The notes under the pieces are model-generated. The model made no database searches. It worked only from the letters and a program-made list of their open reading frames with translations, and was not told the origin of the DNA. A stretch of 64,000 bases of DNA from an uncultured Collinsella sp. (GTDB lineage Bacteria > Actinomycetota > Coriobacteriia > Coriobacteriales > Coriobacteriaceae). The stretch's first letter is position 1; each line of letters starts with the position of its first letter. The stretch is from contig CAUDNY010000003.1 of the NCBI GenBank assembly GCA_958450865.1, positions 62,001-126,000 on the forward strand, written 5' to 3'. Both the position numbers and the translations under genes were made by a program. Below, one piece after another: positions 55,521-64,000 of the stretch.

Positions 55521-56060
55521 ATGGATGCCCGCAAGGCAAAAAGCCGCGCTGCCATCGTTGCGGCGTTCTCCGAGCTGCTGCGCGAAGAGGACTACGGCAA
55601 GATCACCGTCGGCGACATCATCGCGCGCGCTCACGTAGGCCGCGCGACATTCTACGGCCTCTTCAAGAGCAAGGATGACCTACTGTCCGAACTCGTGAGC
55701 GACATCTGCACCCACGCCCTCGACGACGATGGCACACCGCTCGATGATCCGCTCGTACAAGTCGAGCATATCCTCAACAACCTCTGGGAACGCCGCCAGG
55801 GCGTACGAGCCCTCGTAGCCGGCGCCGGCTCACGCGTCTTCGCCGACTGCTTACGCAAGACCATCATGTCACGAGCAGCCGAAACCGTCCCCAACGGCCC
55901 CCAAGGGCCCGCCGGCACCATGGACCGAAGCTTCCTACTACACCACATAGCCTCAAGCTTCGTAGGAATGGTCCAATGGTGGGCCTGGCATAACTTCCAA
56001 GCCCCAAAAGAGGACGTAGCCAAAGACTACCTATCAGCCATAAAACCCCTCTTCAACTAA
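55521..56060 (+). CDS. TetR/AcrR-family transcriptional regulator
   Basis: A 179-residue regulator with the TetR helix-turn-helix at 7-52 (AAIVAAFSELLREEDYGKITVGDIIARA...GRATFYGLFKSKDDLL) and a helical ligand domain of the short type. It begins 2 bases after larC, so it is co-transcribed with larBC. It probably controls the lar genes; the inverted repeat before larB is a possible site. The last 250 bases have somewhat different codon use (many CCC AAG AAA-type codons and CTA) from the neighbours. The effector is unknown; lactate or a related acid would fit. Confidence 0.85.
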   Translation: MDARKAKSRAAIVAAFSELLREEDYGKITVGDIIARAHVGRATFYGLFKSKDDLLSELVSDICTHALDDDGTPLDDPLVQVEHILNNLWERRQGVRALVAGAGSRVFADCLRKTIMSRAAETVPNGPQGPAGTMDRSFLLHHIASSFVGMVQWWAWHNFQAPKEDVAKDYLSAIKPLFN

Positions 56061-56230
56061 GTAAGAAGCTCATCCCAAAGCATCGCCCCAACCCAGGGCG
56101 CCACGCATCCCAAAGTGTCAACAGCTACTCAACGCCCCTACCAGCAACAAGCCCCTCCCATCCAAATTCAGATATATATGTTGGGTTGCTTGCACGAACG
56201 AACCCGGATTCCCGCAGGTCACGGCACAAG

Positions 56231-56336
56231 TTAACTTCCCGCCGCATTCCGCAGGACGAAAGAACCCCCGCCGCACGAAGTGCGCAGCGGGGGTTCTTTC
56301 ATGTCCGAGGACGCGCTGGGAAGTTACCCCATGCGG
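56231..56336. repeat. Compound inverted repeat, family D, copy 1 (left of larD)
   Basis: Outer arms AACTTCCC / GGGAAGTT; inner arms AAAGAACCCCCGC / GCGGGGGTTCTTT; apex CGCACGAAGTGCG. Between them lie conserved non-pairing pieces, CCGCAGGACG on the left and ATGTCCGAGGACGCG on the right. It ends 26 bases from the larD stop codon. Copy 2 in the same orientation is at 58739-58865. Confidence 0.8.
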
Positions 56337-56362
56337 CCAGCGGACAACTATGTAGCCTCGGA

Positions 56363-57094
56363 CTAGAACATGCCCAAGAAACCGTGCACAAACAGCGCGG
56401 CCAGAGCGGCACCGACAAACGGCGCGATGCCAGGAACGAGCAGACCGTACTTCCAGTTGTTGTCAGCCTTGTTCTTAATCGGCAGCACCTGATAGGCCAT
56501 GCGAGGACCAAGGTCACGAGCCTGGTTCATGGCGAAGCCAGTGATGCCGCCCATGCCCATGCCAACGGCCCAAACGATCAGACCGACGCAGATGGCGAGC
56601 ATCAGAACGTTCTCGCCGGCGCGGCTAGCGGCAGCAAGGATGGCGCTGATGAACACAAAGGTGCAGATAGCCTCGCAGAAGAAGTTACGGACATAGTTCG
56701 TACCCTCGGTGGTGGGGTTGGTCGAGAAGATGTTGCGCTGGGCAATGGGGTCGACGACGCCCTCGGAAGCCTTGAACTCATCGGCATACATAAGCCAAGC
56801 GATTACGGCACCCACAAAGCCGCCGAGCATATCGGCAATCATGAAGGGGATGCAGCTGCTCCACGGCACCAGGCCGACGATGCACTGGGCAAGCACCATG
56901 GCGGGGTTCATGCACACGGCACCGCCAAAGACAAACAAGCAGACCGAGATGCCAAAAGACCAGGTGGTGATGGCAAACATATGGCCGGAGCCCTGATACT
57001 TAGTGCCCTTAAGCACGGTATCGCAGTGCACGCCCACGCCAAAGATGATCATGAGGGCCGTTGCGCCGAATTCGCAGAGGAGTTTGGTAAGCAT
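56363..57094 (-). CDS. Aquaporin-family channel, LarD/GlpF-like
   Basis: A 243-residue channel of the MIP family with six helices and two half-helix loops. The first loop has the normal NPA in CMNPAMVLA (about 62), the second reads AMNQARDLGPR, so the second NPA is NQA. GARDLGPR-type downstream residues are conserved. Located next to larA, it probably passes lactic acid or glycerol, like LarD of Lactobacillus plantarum. ATG at 57094 follows GAAAGATAAGG. It lies 49 bases downstream of larA, same strand, forming a larA-larD pair convergent with larBC-tetR. Confidence 0.87.
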   Translation of the reverse strand: MLTKLLCEFGATALMIIFGVGVHCDTVLKGTKYQGSGHMFAITTWSFGISVCLFVFGGAVCMNPAMVLAQCIVGLVPWSSCIPFMIADMLGGFVGAVIAWLMYADEFKASEGVVDPIAQRNIFSTNPTTEGTNYVRNFFCEAICTFVFISAILAAASRAGENVLMLAICVGLIVWAVGMGMGGITGFAMNQARDLGPRMAYQVLPIKNKADNNWKYGLLVPGIAPFVGAALAALFVHGFLGMF

Positions 57095-57143
57095 AAAACC
57101 TTATCTTTCTTGTCGGTTAAAAACGATTTGTTTAGGCCGCGCA

Positions 57144-58421
57144 CTAGTGCTGCGCGACGACAACGCCCAGGCCATCGGGAATGACGGCAACCTTGGCATC
57201 GGCACCCTTCATCTCAAAGGCGAGCTTGAGCGCCTCCTCGATAGTGTTGACCGGCGTCATGTGCATATCCTTGAGCATCTGGTGATCGCACAGATCGGTG
57301 ACCATGATCACAGGGTGATGCGCCAGGATGCGGGCAAAGATCTGGCTCGTCCACTGGTCGGGCAGGGTCTCGTCCTTAGGACGGTCGATGCAGGCGCGCT
57401 CAAACTCCGCCGGATCGTTGTCGGCGATGTTGTGATAGAAGCCCTCGCCACCGTGGCCGTCGGCACAACCGGCGACGTCGATGATCACGCCGCCCTCAGG
57501 AAGCGTGGCCTCGGCAGCGCACATGCCCTTCACGGCCTGATAGATGTTCTGATCGAGGGGGTAGCCACCGTTGGTGGTGATGGCAATCTCGCACTCGACG
57601 GGCTCAACGCCGGCAAGGCTCTTCACGAACTCGCAGCCGGCCTCGTGCGCCTTGTGGATATCGCCGGCAAAGGAGCCGATGACCTCGTGCTTGCCGTTAA
57701 GCACCACGTTAAGCACAAAGGCAAGGTGAGCCATCTCGGCGGCGGCGAACATGTCCTCGCTCACGTGGTTGTGGCACAGGTTGCCGGCACGCGAGTGGGA
57801 ATCGTTCACAAACTGACCGTTGTGGTTGTACATGATGGTCTTGTAGCTGGCGATGCCAGGCAGGACGGACTTGCGGCTACCAGAGAAACCGGCAAAGAAA
57901 TGCGGCTCAATGAAGCCCTCGGCAAGCAGCAGATCGCAATCGGCAGCAATCTTGTTGATGATGCACTCGCCACCAGAAGGCAGGGTACCGATCTTTTTCA
58001 TCATGCTGTCGTCGGTCGCGACGTGCATGACGATCTCCTCGTTAGCGACGATCTCCTCGCCGTACTTGTTAACGAGCTCCTCGTGCGTCGAGGGGCGATG
58101 CATGCCGGTCGCGACCAGGATGCGCACACGTGCCTCGGGAGCGGCAGCGTGGATGTGATGCAGCAGAATAGGCATCGTCACACGCGAGGGAACGGGACGC
58201 GTATGGTCGGAGCTAATGATGACGATATCCTTCTTGCCAGCACAAAGCTCCTCGAGCGAAGGCGAGCCATAAGGGTTGGCAAGTGACTCCTCTACCAGCT
58301 CTTCCTGAGATTTTGTAGTCTTAAACTCGTTTTGATGACCTTCCATCACACCCGCGAAGTTCTTATCCTCGAGCTCCAGATGCAACGTTTTGTGGTCAAA
58401 CGGCAGTTCACATTCAAACAA
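57144..58421 (-). CDS. larA: Nickel-dependent lactate racemase LarA
   Basis: A 425-residue racemase interconverting L- and D-lactate with the nickel-pincer cofactor. His108 (MHRPSTHEE), His174 (EPHFFAGFSG), Lys184 (RKSVLPG, the cofactor-linked Lys) and His200 (NHNGQF) fall at the same numbers as in Lactobacillus plantarum LarA. This holds only if translation starts at the TTG at 58421, which has GGAAGAGGG about 9 bases upstream; no ATG gives this length. A longer frame to 58562 adds 47 unrelated residues. It forms a unit with the channel gene. LarE, which supplies sulfur to the cofactor, is not in the window. Confidence 0.95.
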   Translation of the reverse strand: MFECELPFDHKTLHLELEDKNFAGVMEGHQNEFKTTKSQEELVEESLANPYGSPSLEELCAGKKDIVIISSDHTRPVPSRVTMPILLHHIHAAAPEARVRILVATGMHRPSTHEELVNKYGEEIVANEEIVMHVATDDSMMKKIGTLPSGGECIINKIAADCDLLLAEGFIEPHFFAGFSGSRKSVLPGIASYKTIMYNHNGQFVNDSHSRAGNLCHNHVSEDMFAAAEMAHLAFVLNVVLNGKHEVIGSFAGDIHKAHEAGCEFVKSLAGVEPVECEIAITTNGGYPLDQNIYQAVKGMCAAEATLPEGGVIIDVAGCADGHGGEGFYHNIADNDPAEFERACIDRPKDETLPDQWTSQIFARILAHHPVIMVTDLCDHQMLKDMHMTPVNTIEEALKLAFEMKGADAKVAVIPDGLGVVVAQH

Positions 58422-58889
58422 TGATGAGCGCCCTCTTCCTTTCAACTGACACACTAGATAAACCGTTGGAAGGATACGCCGCTCACCGAAAAACACCACC
58501 GTCCACCGACTCATTAACACAACGTTCATATTTGACCCACAACAAAACGGCCACGATCCCAAACGGAACCGCGGCCGCTACAGTCGTAAATCGAGAAGCG
58601 CCACATGCACCTCAATCCCGATCGATAAGACGCGAGGCGCGAAGCGCCAAACGCGCCGCCGGGACAAACCCCATCCAAAACGCGCGAAGCGCGCCATTAT
58701 TCCCCCAGCCAGTAATCCGCCGAAGACCGGACATCGCAGGGGCCGCCGTATGTTTGCTTTCCGGCGCACTCCGCAGGACGCAAGAAGCCCTCGCCGCACG
58801 AAGTGCGCAGCGAGGGCTTCTTGCATGTCCGAGGACGCGCCGGAAAGCAAACATACGGCGGCCCCGGACAGCGACTACAGGGCTATCGA
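58422..58889. other. Spacer between larA and ppc
   Basis: About 470 bases without a supported gene. The right half is filled by the compound repeat at 58739-58865. The left half, 58600-58700, holds GGCGCGAAGCGCC (58642-58654) and CGCGCGAAGCGCG (58680-58692), two small palindromes of related sequence. The larA promoter must lie in the first 150 bases. Confidence 0.5.
58739..58865. repeat. Compound inverted repeat, family D, copy 2 (right of larA)
   Basis: Outer arms of 29 bases (58739-58767 and 58837-58865; GGGGCCGCCGTATGTTTGCT...) are fully complementary. Inner arms CAAGAAGCCCTCGC / GCGAGGGCTTCTTG enclose the same apex CGCACGAAGTGCG as copy 1. CCGCAGGACG and ATGTCCGAGGACGCG are also shared. 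It ends 24 bases from the ppc stop codon. Confidence 0.85.
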
Positions 58890-61703
58890 TTACCCCGTGT
58901 TCTGCAATCCTGCCGAGACGCCGGTCACAGTCGAAAGAATCAGGCTCATGTACTCGGCCTTCTTCTCCTCGGCCATCTCGTCCTGGTTCATACGCACCTC
59001 GCGAAGGGCGCGGACCTGGGCGATGGACAGGGCGTCGACGTAGGGATTACGCACACGGACGGCGCAGCCGAGCACACGGCGGCGCTGCAGCGGCCATTCG
59101 TCACCGACGATGGCAAGAACCCACTTACGCGTGAGCTGCATCTCGGTGAAGACCTTCTCGGACAAATCCTGGCGATCGCCTAGGTGCAGGTACATCTTGG
59201 CGATGCGCTGGTCGGTCTTGGCGATCGACATCTCGATGTTGTCGATAAAGGTGCGGAAGAACGGCCACTCCTGGTAGGCAGCCTTGAGCTGGTCAAGGTC
59301 GCCAAACTGCTCGCAGGCGGTGCCCAGGCCGTACCAAGCGGCCAGGTTAATGCGCGCCTGGCTCCAGCTGAAGATCCACGGAATGGTACGCAGGTCATCG
59401 AGCGACTTGGCACCCAGACCGCGCTTGGCCGGGCGCGAGCCAATCGGCAGCAGACCGACCTCGGTCAGCGGCGTCACGGTCGAGAACCACGGTGTAAAGT
59501 CCTCGGTGTTCAGCAGGTCCAGATAGCGCTCGTGGCTTACGGCGTTGAGCTTCTCGGCCATATCCCAGAACTTCTGCGTGGTCTCGGTGTTGGTCTTCTC
59601 GACGCTCGGAGCCGACTGCAAAAGCGTTGCGGCGGCAACGGACTCAACATGGCGCTGAGCCAGCGTGCGGTTGCCGTAACGGGCAAAGATGACCTCGCCC
59701 TGCTCGGTGAGCTTAAAGAAGCAGTTGACCGAACCCTTGGGCTGCGCCAGCACGGCCTTGTTGGCCGGACCGCCGCCACGGCCCACGGCACCGCCGCGAC
59801 CGTGCATGAGCACCAGGTCGATATCGTTCTTCTCGGCCCACTTGGCAATGCGCTCCTGCGCGGAGTGCAGCGCGAGCATGGCCGTGGTAGGACCGGCATC
59901 CTTGGAGGAGTCGGAATAGCCCAGCATGACCTCCATGCGGCGGTTGGTCTGGGCAAGGCGCTTCTGCACCACGGGCAGCGTAAGCATCTGGTCGAGCACG
60001 TCGACGCAGCCCTCGAGGTCCTCGAGCTGCTCAAACAGCGGGATCACGTCGAGCTCGGGGACATCCTCCTCGTGTGCAAAGGACAGGTGGGCAAGCTCAA
60101 AGACGTCGGCCACATGCTGGGCGCTCTTGGTGAACGAGATGATGTAGCGGTGCGCCATCTTCTTGCCGTAGCGCTTTTGGATGGAACCGATGGCACGGAA
60201 GGTATCGATGACCTCGCGCGTCATGGGCTGCAGGTCGCCATGGATACCGTTCTCGTGGATATCCTTGAGGGCGCGGGCATGCACCACGGAGTGCTGACGG
60301 AACTCCATCTCGACCATATGGAAGCCGAAGGACTCGACCTGCCAGATGATGGTCTGGACCGGGCCGTAGGCAGCACGGACGGCACCGCAGGCGGCCAGGG
60401 AGCGCTGAACGACACGCAGGTCATCCAGGAACTCATCGGCGCTGTGATACATGGTGTCGGTGATGCGACGAACGGTGGCGTTCAGACGATCTGCCATGAC
60501 GAGCATAACGGCGCGATGCGGCTCGTGCTCGGAGATCAGCTCGGCGCGGGCCGTGTACCGAGGGCTCATCTCGACCTGATGGTTCCACAGGTTGATGAGT
60601 TCAGCAGAAGGCTTGCTGTAGGTGGCCTCGAGCGTGAGGTTGCGGCCGATGCGGCGGCACTTGTCCTCGAGCTTGAGCACCATGTGAGTGAAGTACTTGG
60701 CGGCGACCTCACGGCTCACCTTGGCGGTGACGTTGGGGTTACCGTCGCGGTCGGAACCGATCCAGCTGCCGGGATGGAAGAACGCCGGGCACAGCGGCGG
60801 CACGGTACCGGCCTTGTCGCCCAGCACCCAGTCGTCAAAGCGACGATAGATGACGGGGATGACGTCGAACAGCGTGTTATCGAAGATGTCGATGATGGTA
60901 TCGGCTTCCTCGACCGGCGTGGGCTTCTTGAGCGCGATGGGGCTCGTACGCACCAGGGCGTCGATCTCCTGCAGCATATGGCGCTCGTTCTCCACCAGGT
61001 CGGAGCCGCCCAGACGCGGACGCTCCTCCAGCAGATTGGAGATACGGCGAATCTTGCCCTCGACGGCCTTGCGACGGGCCTCGGTGGGATGTGCGGTAAA
61101 GACAGGGTGGAACTCGAGCTTGCCGAGCAGCTCGTTGGCGCCCTCGACACCCATCTCGTTTACCAACTGGTGATAGGCGACGGTGAGCTCGTTGGCGGGA
61201 TCGACCTCGGTATCGGTCGATGCGCCGGCCTCGCGCTCGCGCAGCTGCGCCACACGGTAGTTCTCCTCCGACAGGTTTGCCAAGTGGAAGAAGCTCGTAA
61301 AGGCGCGAACGATGACCTGCTGCTTATCGAGCGGCAGGCTGTCGATCAGATCGACGACCTCACGGAATGCCACGGCGGTGGGCTCGTCGGCGGTGGGCAC
61401 GCCCTGCTCGTCGACGGCCTCGTCGGCAGCGCGGGTACCGGGGTTGCCGGCATTGGCCACAATCTCGGCCGACAGGATCTTGTCGAACAGGTCCGCGATC
61501 TCAGGATCATACTCGCTAAGCACACGACGCTCCAGGCGCAGGAACAGCGCCAGATTGTCGCGCAGCTCCTCGGGGATCTCGATCTCGGCGAGACGCTCCC
61601 TGGACTCGGCATTCGAGCCGATTCGGTTAACGAGGCGGTTGACCACGGCAGCGACGCGCGCCGCGGCTTCGGGTACAGACTGGTTGCTTAGGTTCTCAGC
61701 CAC
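58890..61703 (-). CDS. ppc: Phosphoenolpyruvate carboxylase
   Basis: A 937-residue enzyme that carboxylates phosphoenolpyruvate to oxaloacetate, the anaplerotic step. TAHPTEARR (catalytic His), GSDRDGNPNVTAKV, LMLGYSDSSKDAG-type MLGYSDSSKDAGPTTAM, HGRGGAVGRGGGPA and the C-terminal NTG are the standard motifs in order. The start is taken as GTG at 61703 with GGAGG 4 bases upstream; ATG at 61715 is in frame but only one base from its own AAGGAGG, so it is the less likely choice. Monocistronic, leftward, between repeat family D and hisS. Confidence 0.95.
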   Translation of the reverse strand: MAENLSNQSVPEAAARVAAVVNRLVNRIGSNAESRERLAEIEIPEELRDNLALFLRLERRVLSEYDPEIADLFDKILSAEIVANAGNPGTRAADEAVDEQGVPTADEPTAVAFREVVDLIDSLPLDKQQVIVRAFTSFFHLANLSEENYRVAQLREREAGASTDTEVDPANELTVAYHQLVNEMGVEGANELLGKLEFHPVFTAHPTEARRKAVEGKIRRISNLLEERPRLGGSDLVENERHMLQEIDALVRTSPIALKKPTPVEEADTIIDIFDNTLFDVIPVIYRRFDDWVLGDKAGTVPPLCPAFFHPGSWIGSDRDGNPNVTAKVSREVAAKYFTHMVLKLEDKCRRIGRNLTLEATYSKPSAELINLWNHQVEMSPRYTARAELISEHEPHRAVMLVMADRLNATVRRITDTMYHSADEFLDDLRVVQRSLAACGAVRAAYGPVQTIIWQVESFGFHMVEMEFRQHSVVHARALKDIHENGIHGDLQPMTREVIDTFRAIGSIQKRYGKKMAHRYIISFTKSAQHVADVFELAHLSFAHEEDVPELDVIPLFEQLEDLEGCVDVLDQMLTLPVVQKRLAQTNRRMEVMLGYSDSSKDAGPTTAMLALHSAQERIAKWAEKNDIDLVLMHGRGGAVGRGGGPANKAVLAQPKGSVNCFFKLTEQGEVIFARYGNRTLAQRHVESVAAATLLQSAPSVEKTNTETTQKFWDMAEKLNAVSHERYLDLLNTEDFTPWFSTVTPLTEVGLLPIGSRPAKRGLGAKSLDDLRTIPWIFSWSQARINLAAWYGLGTACEQFGDLDQLKAAYQEWPFFRTFIDNIEMSIAKTDQRIAKMYLHLGDRQDLSEKVFTEMQLTRKWVLAIVGDEWPLQRRRVLGCAVRVRNPYVDALSIAQVRALREVRMNQDEMAEEKKAEYMSLILSTVTGVSAGLQNTG

Positions 61704-61867
61704 GTTTCCTCCCATTCCTCCTTCTATGCACGTAACATGCGGTATTCATTATAGGCGCTTGCGAAATACTTTCGATACTGATTGCGCTTTACCACACAAA
61801 AGTATTTTCTGCATTGCAAGGGTTTTTGCTCTAAATGGTCGTATTTCTCGGTGGACGGCATACACAA

Positions 61868-61903
61868 ACGGGGGCATTCCGCATAAATGCGAAACACCCC
61901 CGT
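61868..61903 (-). terminator. Terminator of hisS
   Basis: ACGGGGG / CCCCCGT outer stem with an inner GCAT...ATGC stem and, on the minus strand, a following TTTGTGT. It lies 57 bases after the hisS stop codon. Confidence 0.7.
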
Positions 61904-61960
61904 AACAATCGCTCGCAATGGACGGGACACTCAAGCGGGTCCGCAGCTCAAAAAGATGCG

Positions 61961-63274
61961 CTACAGGCGCTCGCGAACCGCCTCGACCACGTTGGCCAGA
62001 TCGACGAGAACCTCGTCATGGCTCTGCATGTCGCGTACCTTGACCTTGCCGGCGGCAAGCTCGTCGCCACCCAGGACCAGGATGAGCTTAGCGCCCACCT
62101 TGTCGGCCTGCTTAAACTGAGCCTTGAGCGAACGGCCCTGATAGTCTGCCTCGGTCACGATGCCCGCGGCGCGAAGCTCCTGCGTAATGACAAAGACGTT
62201 CTGGCGCAACTCCTTGCCGGCATTGGCGACGTAGACGCACGGGGCCTCATCGGCACCCAGGTCGCTGCCAAAGGCCTGCAGGGCCAGCAGGGCGCGCTCA
62301 AAACCGACGGCGAAGCCGACGCCGGCCGTGGGCTTGCCGCCCTCGAGCTCGACCAAGCCGTCGTAGCGGCCGCCGCCACCGATGGAGCCGACGCCGGCAC
62401 CGGGAGCCTCGACCTCAAAGACGGTGCGGGTGTAGTAGTCCAGACCACGCACCAGGGTGGGATCCTCGACATACTCGATACCGGCGGCATCCAGATAGCG
62501 CTTGACCTGCTCGTAGTGCTCGCGGCACTCGTCGCACAGGTTGTCGCCCATCAGCGGCGCGTCGGCCATGATCTCGCGGCAGTGGTCGTTCTTGCAGTCG
62601 AAGGCACGCAGCGGGTTGAGCTCGGCGCGCTCGCGGCACTCGTCACACATCTCGTCAGCGTGATCGAGGATAAACTGCTTGACCTGCTCGCGGTAAGTCG
62701 GACGGCACTGAGCGTCGCCCATCGAGTTAATGAGCAAACGGAGCTTGGAAAGATCGAAGCCCAGGCGCTTGTAGAACTCCATGAGCATGATGATGCACTC
62801 GGCGTCTGCCGCCGGATCGGGAGCGCCGAGCCACTCGATACCCACCTGGTGGAACTGACGCAGGCGGCCCTTCTGGGGACGCTCGCCGCGGAACATGGCC
62901 TCGGCGTAGTAAGCCTTAAACGGCGTGGAGCCCTGGGGCACCAGGTTGTTCTCCACGACTGCGCGCACCACACCGGCCGTGCCCTCGGGACGAAGCGCCA
63001 GGCGCTGCTTGGGCTTGAGTTTTGTGTCGGTGCCCTCGGTAAAGACGCGCTCCAGGTTGGCGCCGCTAAAGACGCGGAACATCTCCTTGCGCACGACGTC
63101 GGTCGACTGGCCGATGCCGTGGACAAAGACGTCCACCTGCTCGATCGCGGGCGTCTCGATGGGTTTAAAACCAAACGGCTCGAACACGCCGGCAGCGATC
63201 TGCTGCATCTTTTGCCAAGCGCGCATCTCGGCGCCGATAAGGTCGCGGGTTCCCTCCGCCTTCTGTGCCTGCAT
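61961..63274 (-). CDS. hisS: Histidyl-tRNA synthetase
   Basis: A 437-residue class II synthetase. Motif 1 lies around IETPAIEQVDVF, motif 2 is FRGERPQKGRLRQFHQVG, the histidine-specific motifs are LVRGLDYYTRTVFE and GGGGRYDGL, and motif 3 is GVGFAVGFERAL. A Cys-rich zinc-finger-like insert (CDECRERAELNPLRAFDCKN...CDECREHYE, about 196-260) is typical of the subgroup found in Clostridia and Actinomycetota. ATG at 63274 is preferred to the TTG two codons earlier, with AAAGG about 9 bases upstream. Single leftward gene. Confidence 0.96.
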   Translation of the reverse strand: MQAQKAEGTRDLIGAEMRAWQKMQQIAAGVFEPFGFKPIETPAIEQVDVFVHGIGQSTDVVRKEMFRVFSGANLERVFTEGTDTKLKPKQRLALRPEGTAGVVRAVVENNLVPQGSTPFKAYYAEAMFRGERPQKGRLRQFHQVGIEWLGAPDPAADAECIIMLMEFYKRLGFDLSKLRLLINSMGDAQCRPTYREQVKQFILDHADEMCDECRERAELNPLRAFDCKNDHCREIMADAPLMGDNLCDECREHYEQVKRYLDAAGIEYVEDPTLVRGLDYYTRTVFEVEAPGAGVGSIGGGGRYDGLVELEGGKPTAGVGFAVGFERALLALQAFGSDLGADEAPCVYVANAGKELRQNVFVITQELRAAGIVTEADYQGRSLKAQFKQADKVGAKLILVLGGDELAAGKVKVRDMQSHDEVLVDLANVVEAVRERL

Positions 63275-63338
63275 GGGCAAACACCTTTCTTTTGTATCGC
63301 GTCATAGGTAGTGGACATTATACGGCACAAAGCAGCAA

Positions 63339-63400
63339 CGCGGCGGCGTGTCTGACCGAACGAGGGTATGGGGACTCGTTCGGCCAGACACGCCGCCGCG
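63339..63400. repeat. Inverted repeat between hisS and the MFS gene
   Basis: Arms of 26 bases (63339-63364 and 63375-63400; CGCGGCGGCGTGTCTGACCG...) with one mismatch and a 10-base loop, 45 bases beyond the stop codon of the partial MFS gene. Confidence 0.8.
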
Positions 63401-63445
63401 GTAGCCACGGACGAAGCGGACAAGCGGCAATGCGCTTTGGCCTAT

Positions 63446-64000
63446 CTACTCCCCCGCCACGCTCGCGCGCAGCTTGGCAGCGATGGGTTCGGACGCCAAC
63501 AGGAACACGAGCATAACCACGGAGCACACCAGGCACACGATCCAGGTGCTCGCAAAGGAGCCCGTAGCGTCGAACAGCACACCCGAGACGATAGCGCCCA
63601 CGGTGCCACCGACCATCTCGAGCGAGGTAATGGTGCCCGTGACCTTACCCAGGTCGGCCATGCCAAACTGCTTAGACGCAGCGATCGTGGGCGTAATGGT
63701 GCCCATGCACGTTCCGATACCAAAGCTAATGGCAGCCACGATGGGGCCGAGGTCGGTTGCGGGGAAGCACAGGGCGACGCAGGCGACGATGCACGCAACG
63801 GACCCCAACACATTGCCGAAACGCAGGCCAAATCGATCATAGATGGCGCCAAGGGAGATCTTGGCGATAACGACGGTAACCATGTAGGCCGAAAGCACGG
63901 TGCCTGCCCACATGGGGTCGTGGCCGCCCGTGACGATCTTGGTGCCGTTGACGGTGACGCTCGTCATATTCGTAACCTGGTTGGGCAGGATGGCGCCATT
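63446..64000 (-). CDS. MFS transporter, C-terminal half (gene runs off the window)
   Basis: The last 184 residues of a major facilitator protein with about five to six helices; the frame stays open through base 64000, so the 5' part lies outside. IAKISLGAIYDRFGLRFGN is the MFS loop repeated after helix 8. The resemblance is to the OFA (oxalate/formate antiporter-like) branch of MFS, in which monocarboxylates are carried, but the evidence is limited by truncation. The Met in NMTSVTV at 63967 lies within a continuous frame and is not the real start. Confidence 0.75.
   Translation of the reverse strand, partial: NGAILPNQVTNMTSVTVNGTKIVTGGHDPMWAGTVLSAYMVTVVIAKISLGAIYDRFGLRFGNVLGSVACIVACVALCFPATDLGPIVAAISFGIGTCMGTITPTIAASKQFGMADLGKVTGTITSLEMVGGTVGAIVSGVLFDATGSFASTWIVCLVCSVVMLVFLLASEPIAAKLRASVAGE

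Noticed and set aside
54592..55530. Programmed frameshift from LarC1 into LarC2
   Set aside because: Downstream sequence in all frames is the TetR-type gene; no LarC2-like translation follows the larC stop codon.
59184..61691. 835-codon open frame on the strand opposite ppc
   Set aside because: It is the mirror of a highly conserved gene in GC-rich DNA with strong third-position bias; the translation has no family features and no ribosome site.

Overview
The window looks like a chromosomal segment of a gut member of the Coriobacteriia (high-GC Actinomycetota), most likely Collinsella or a close relative. The grounds are GC-rich codon usage in nearly all genes, an OmpR/GlnR-like regulator beside a glutamine synthetase, a lactate-racemase (lar) locus, a FeoA-FeoA-FeoB iron locus and a large pectin/uronate cluster. 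The genus is inferred from gene content and was not tested by a search. No rRNA, tRNA, CRISPR array or recognisable transposase was seen.

Layout. 0-4.7 kb: a pilus locus read leftwards, with a large LPXTG-type adhesin carrying a G9 tract and an overlapping pilin cut by the window edge, behind an AT-rich upstream region. 4.7-22.8 kb: housekeeping and transport (HAD phosphatase, MFS carrier, moaA and a moaC-mobB fusion, a heterodimeric ABC exporter, a MATE pump, ligA, htrA, a GlnR-like regulator, and a glutamine synthetase lacking three metal ligands). 21.7-46.8 kb: an uninterrupted uronate/pectin island. 46.9-50.3 kb: ferrous iron uptake. 50.4-53.7 kb: an HPr with Asp46, aspS and serB. 53.8-58.4 kb: lar genes (larB, a short larC, a TetR regulator, a lactate/glycerol channel, larA). 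58.9-64 kb: ppc, hisS and a partial MFS carrier.

How the uronate island works. A GPH-type carrier should import pectin oligomers. GH28, a pectin methylesterase-esterase fusion, a GDSL esterase and GH105 then break them down; none has a signal peptide, so this should happen in the cytoplasm. Saturated galacturonate goes through UxaC, UxaB and UxaA to 2-keto-3-deoxygluconate (KDG). Unsaturated uronate reaches KDG through an RpiB-type isomerase (DhuI-like) and an SDR (KduD/DhuD-like). KdgK and Eda finish to pyruvate and glyceraldehyde-3-phosphate. Two LacI regulators and one GntR/FCD regulator lie in the island. A palindrome GTGAACGTTCAC recurs at four promoters; at three of them two copies lie 38-41 bp apart around the putative promoter, with a TTCACC -35-like box inside the upstream copy.

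Intergenic structure is the most unusual general feature. Many intergenic spaces hold long, nearly perfect inverted repeats belonging to several families, and a large share begin or end within about 20 bases of a stop codon. Two copies of one family flank the larD-larA segment as direct repeats.
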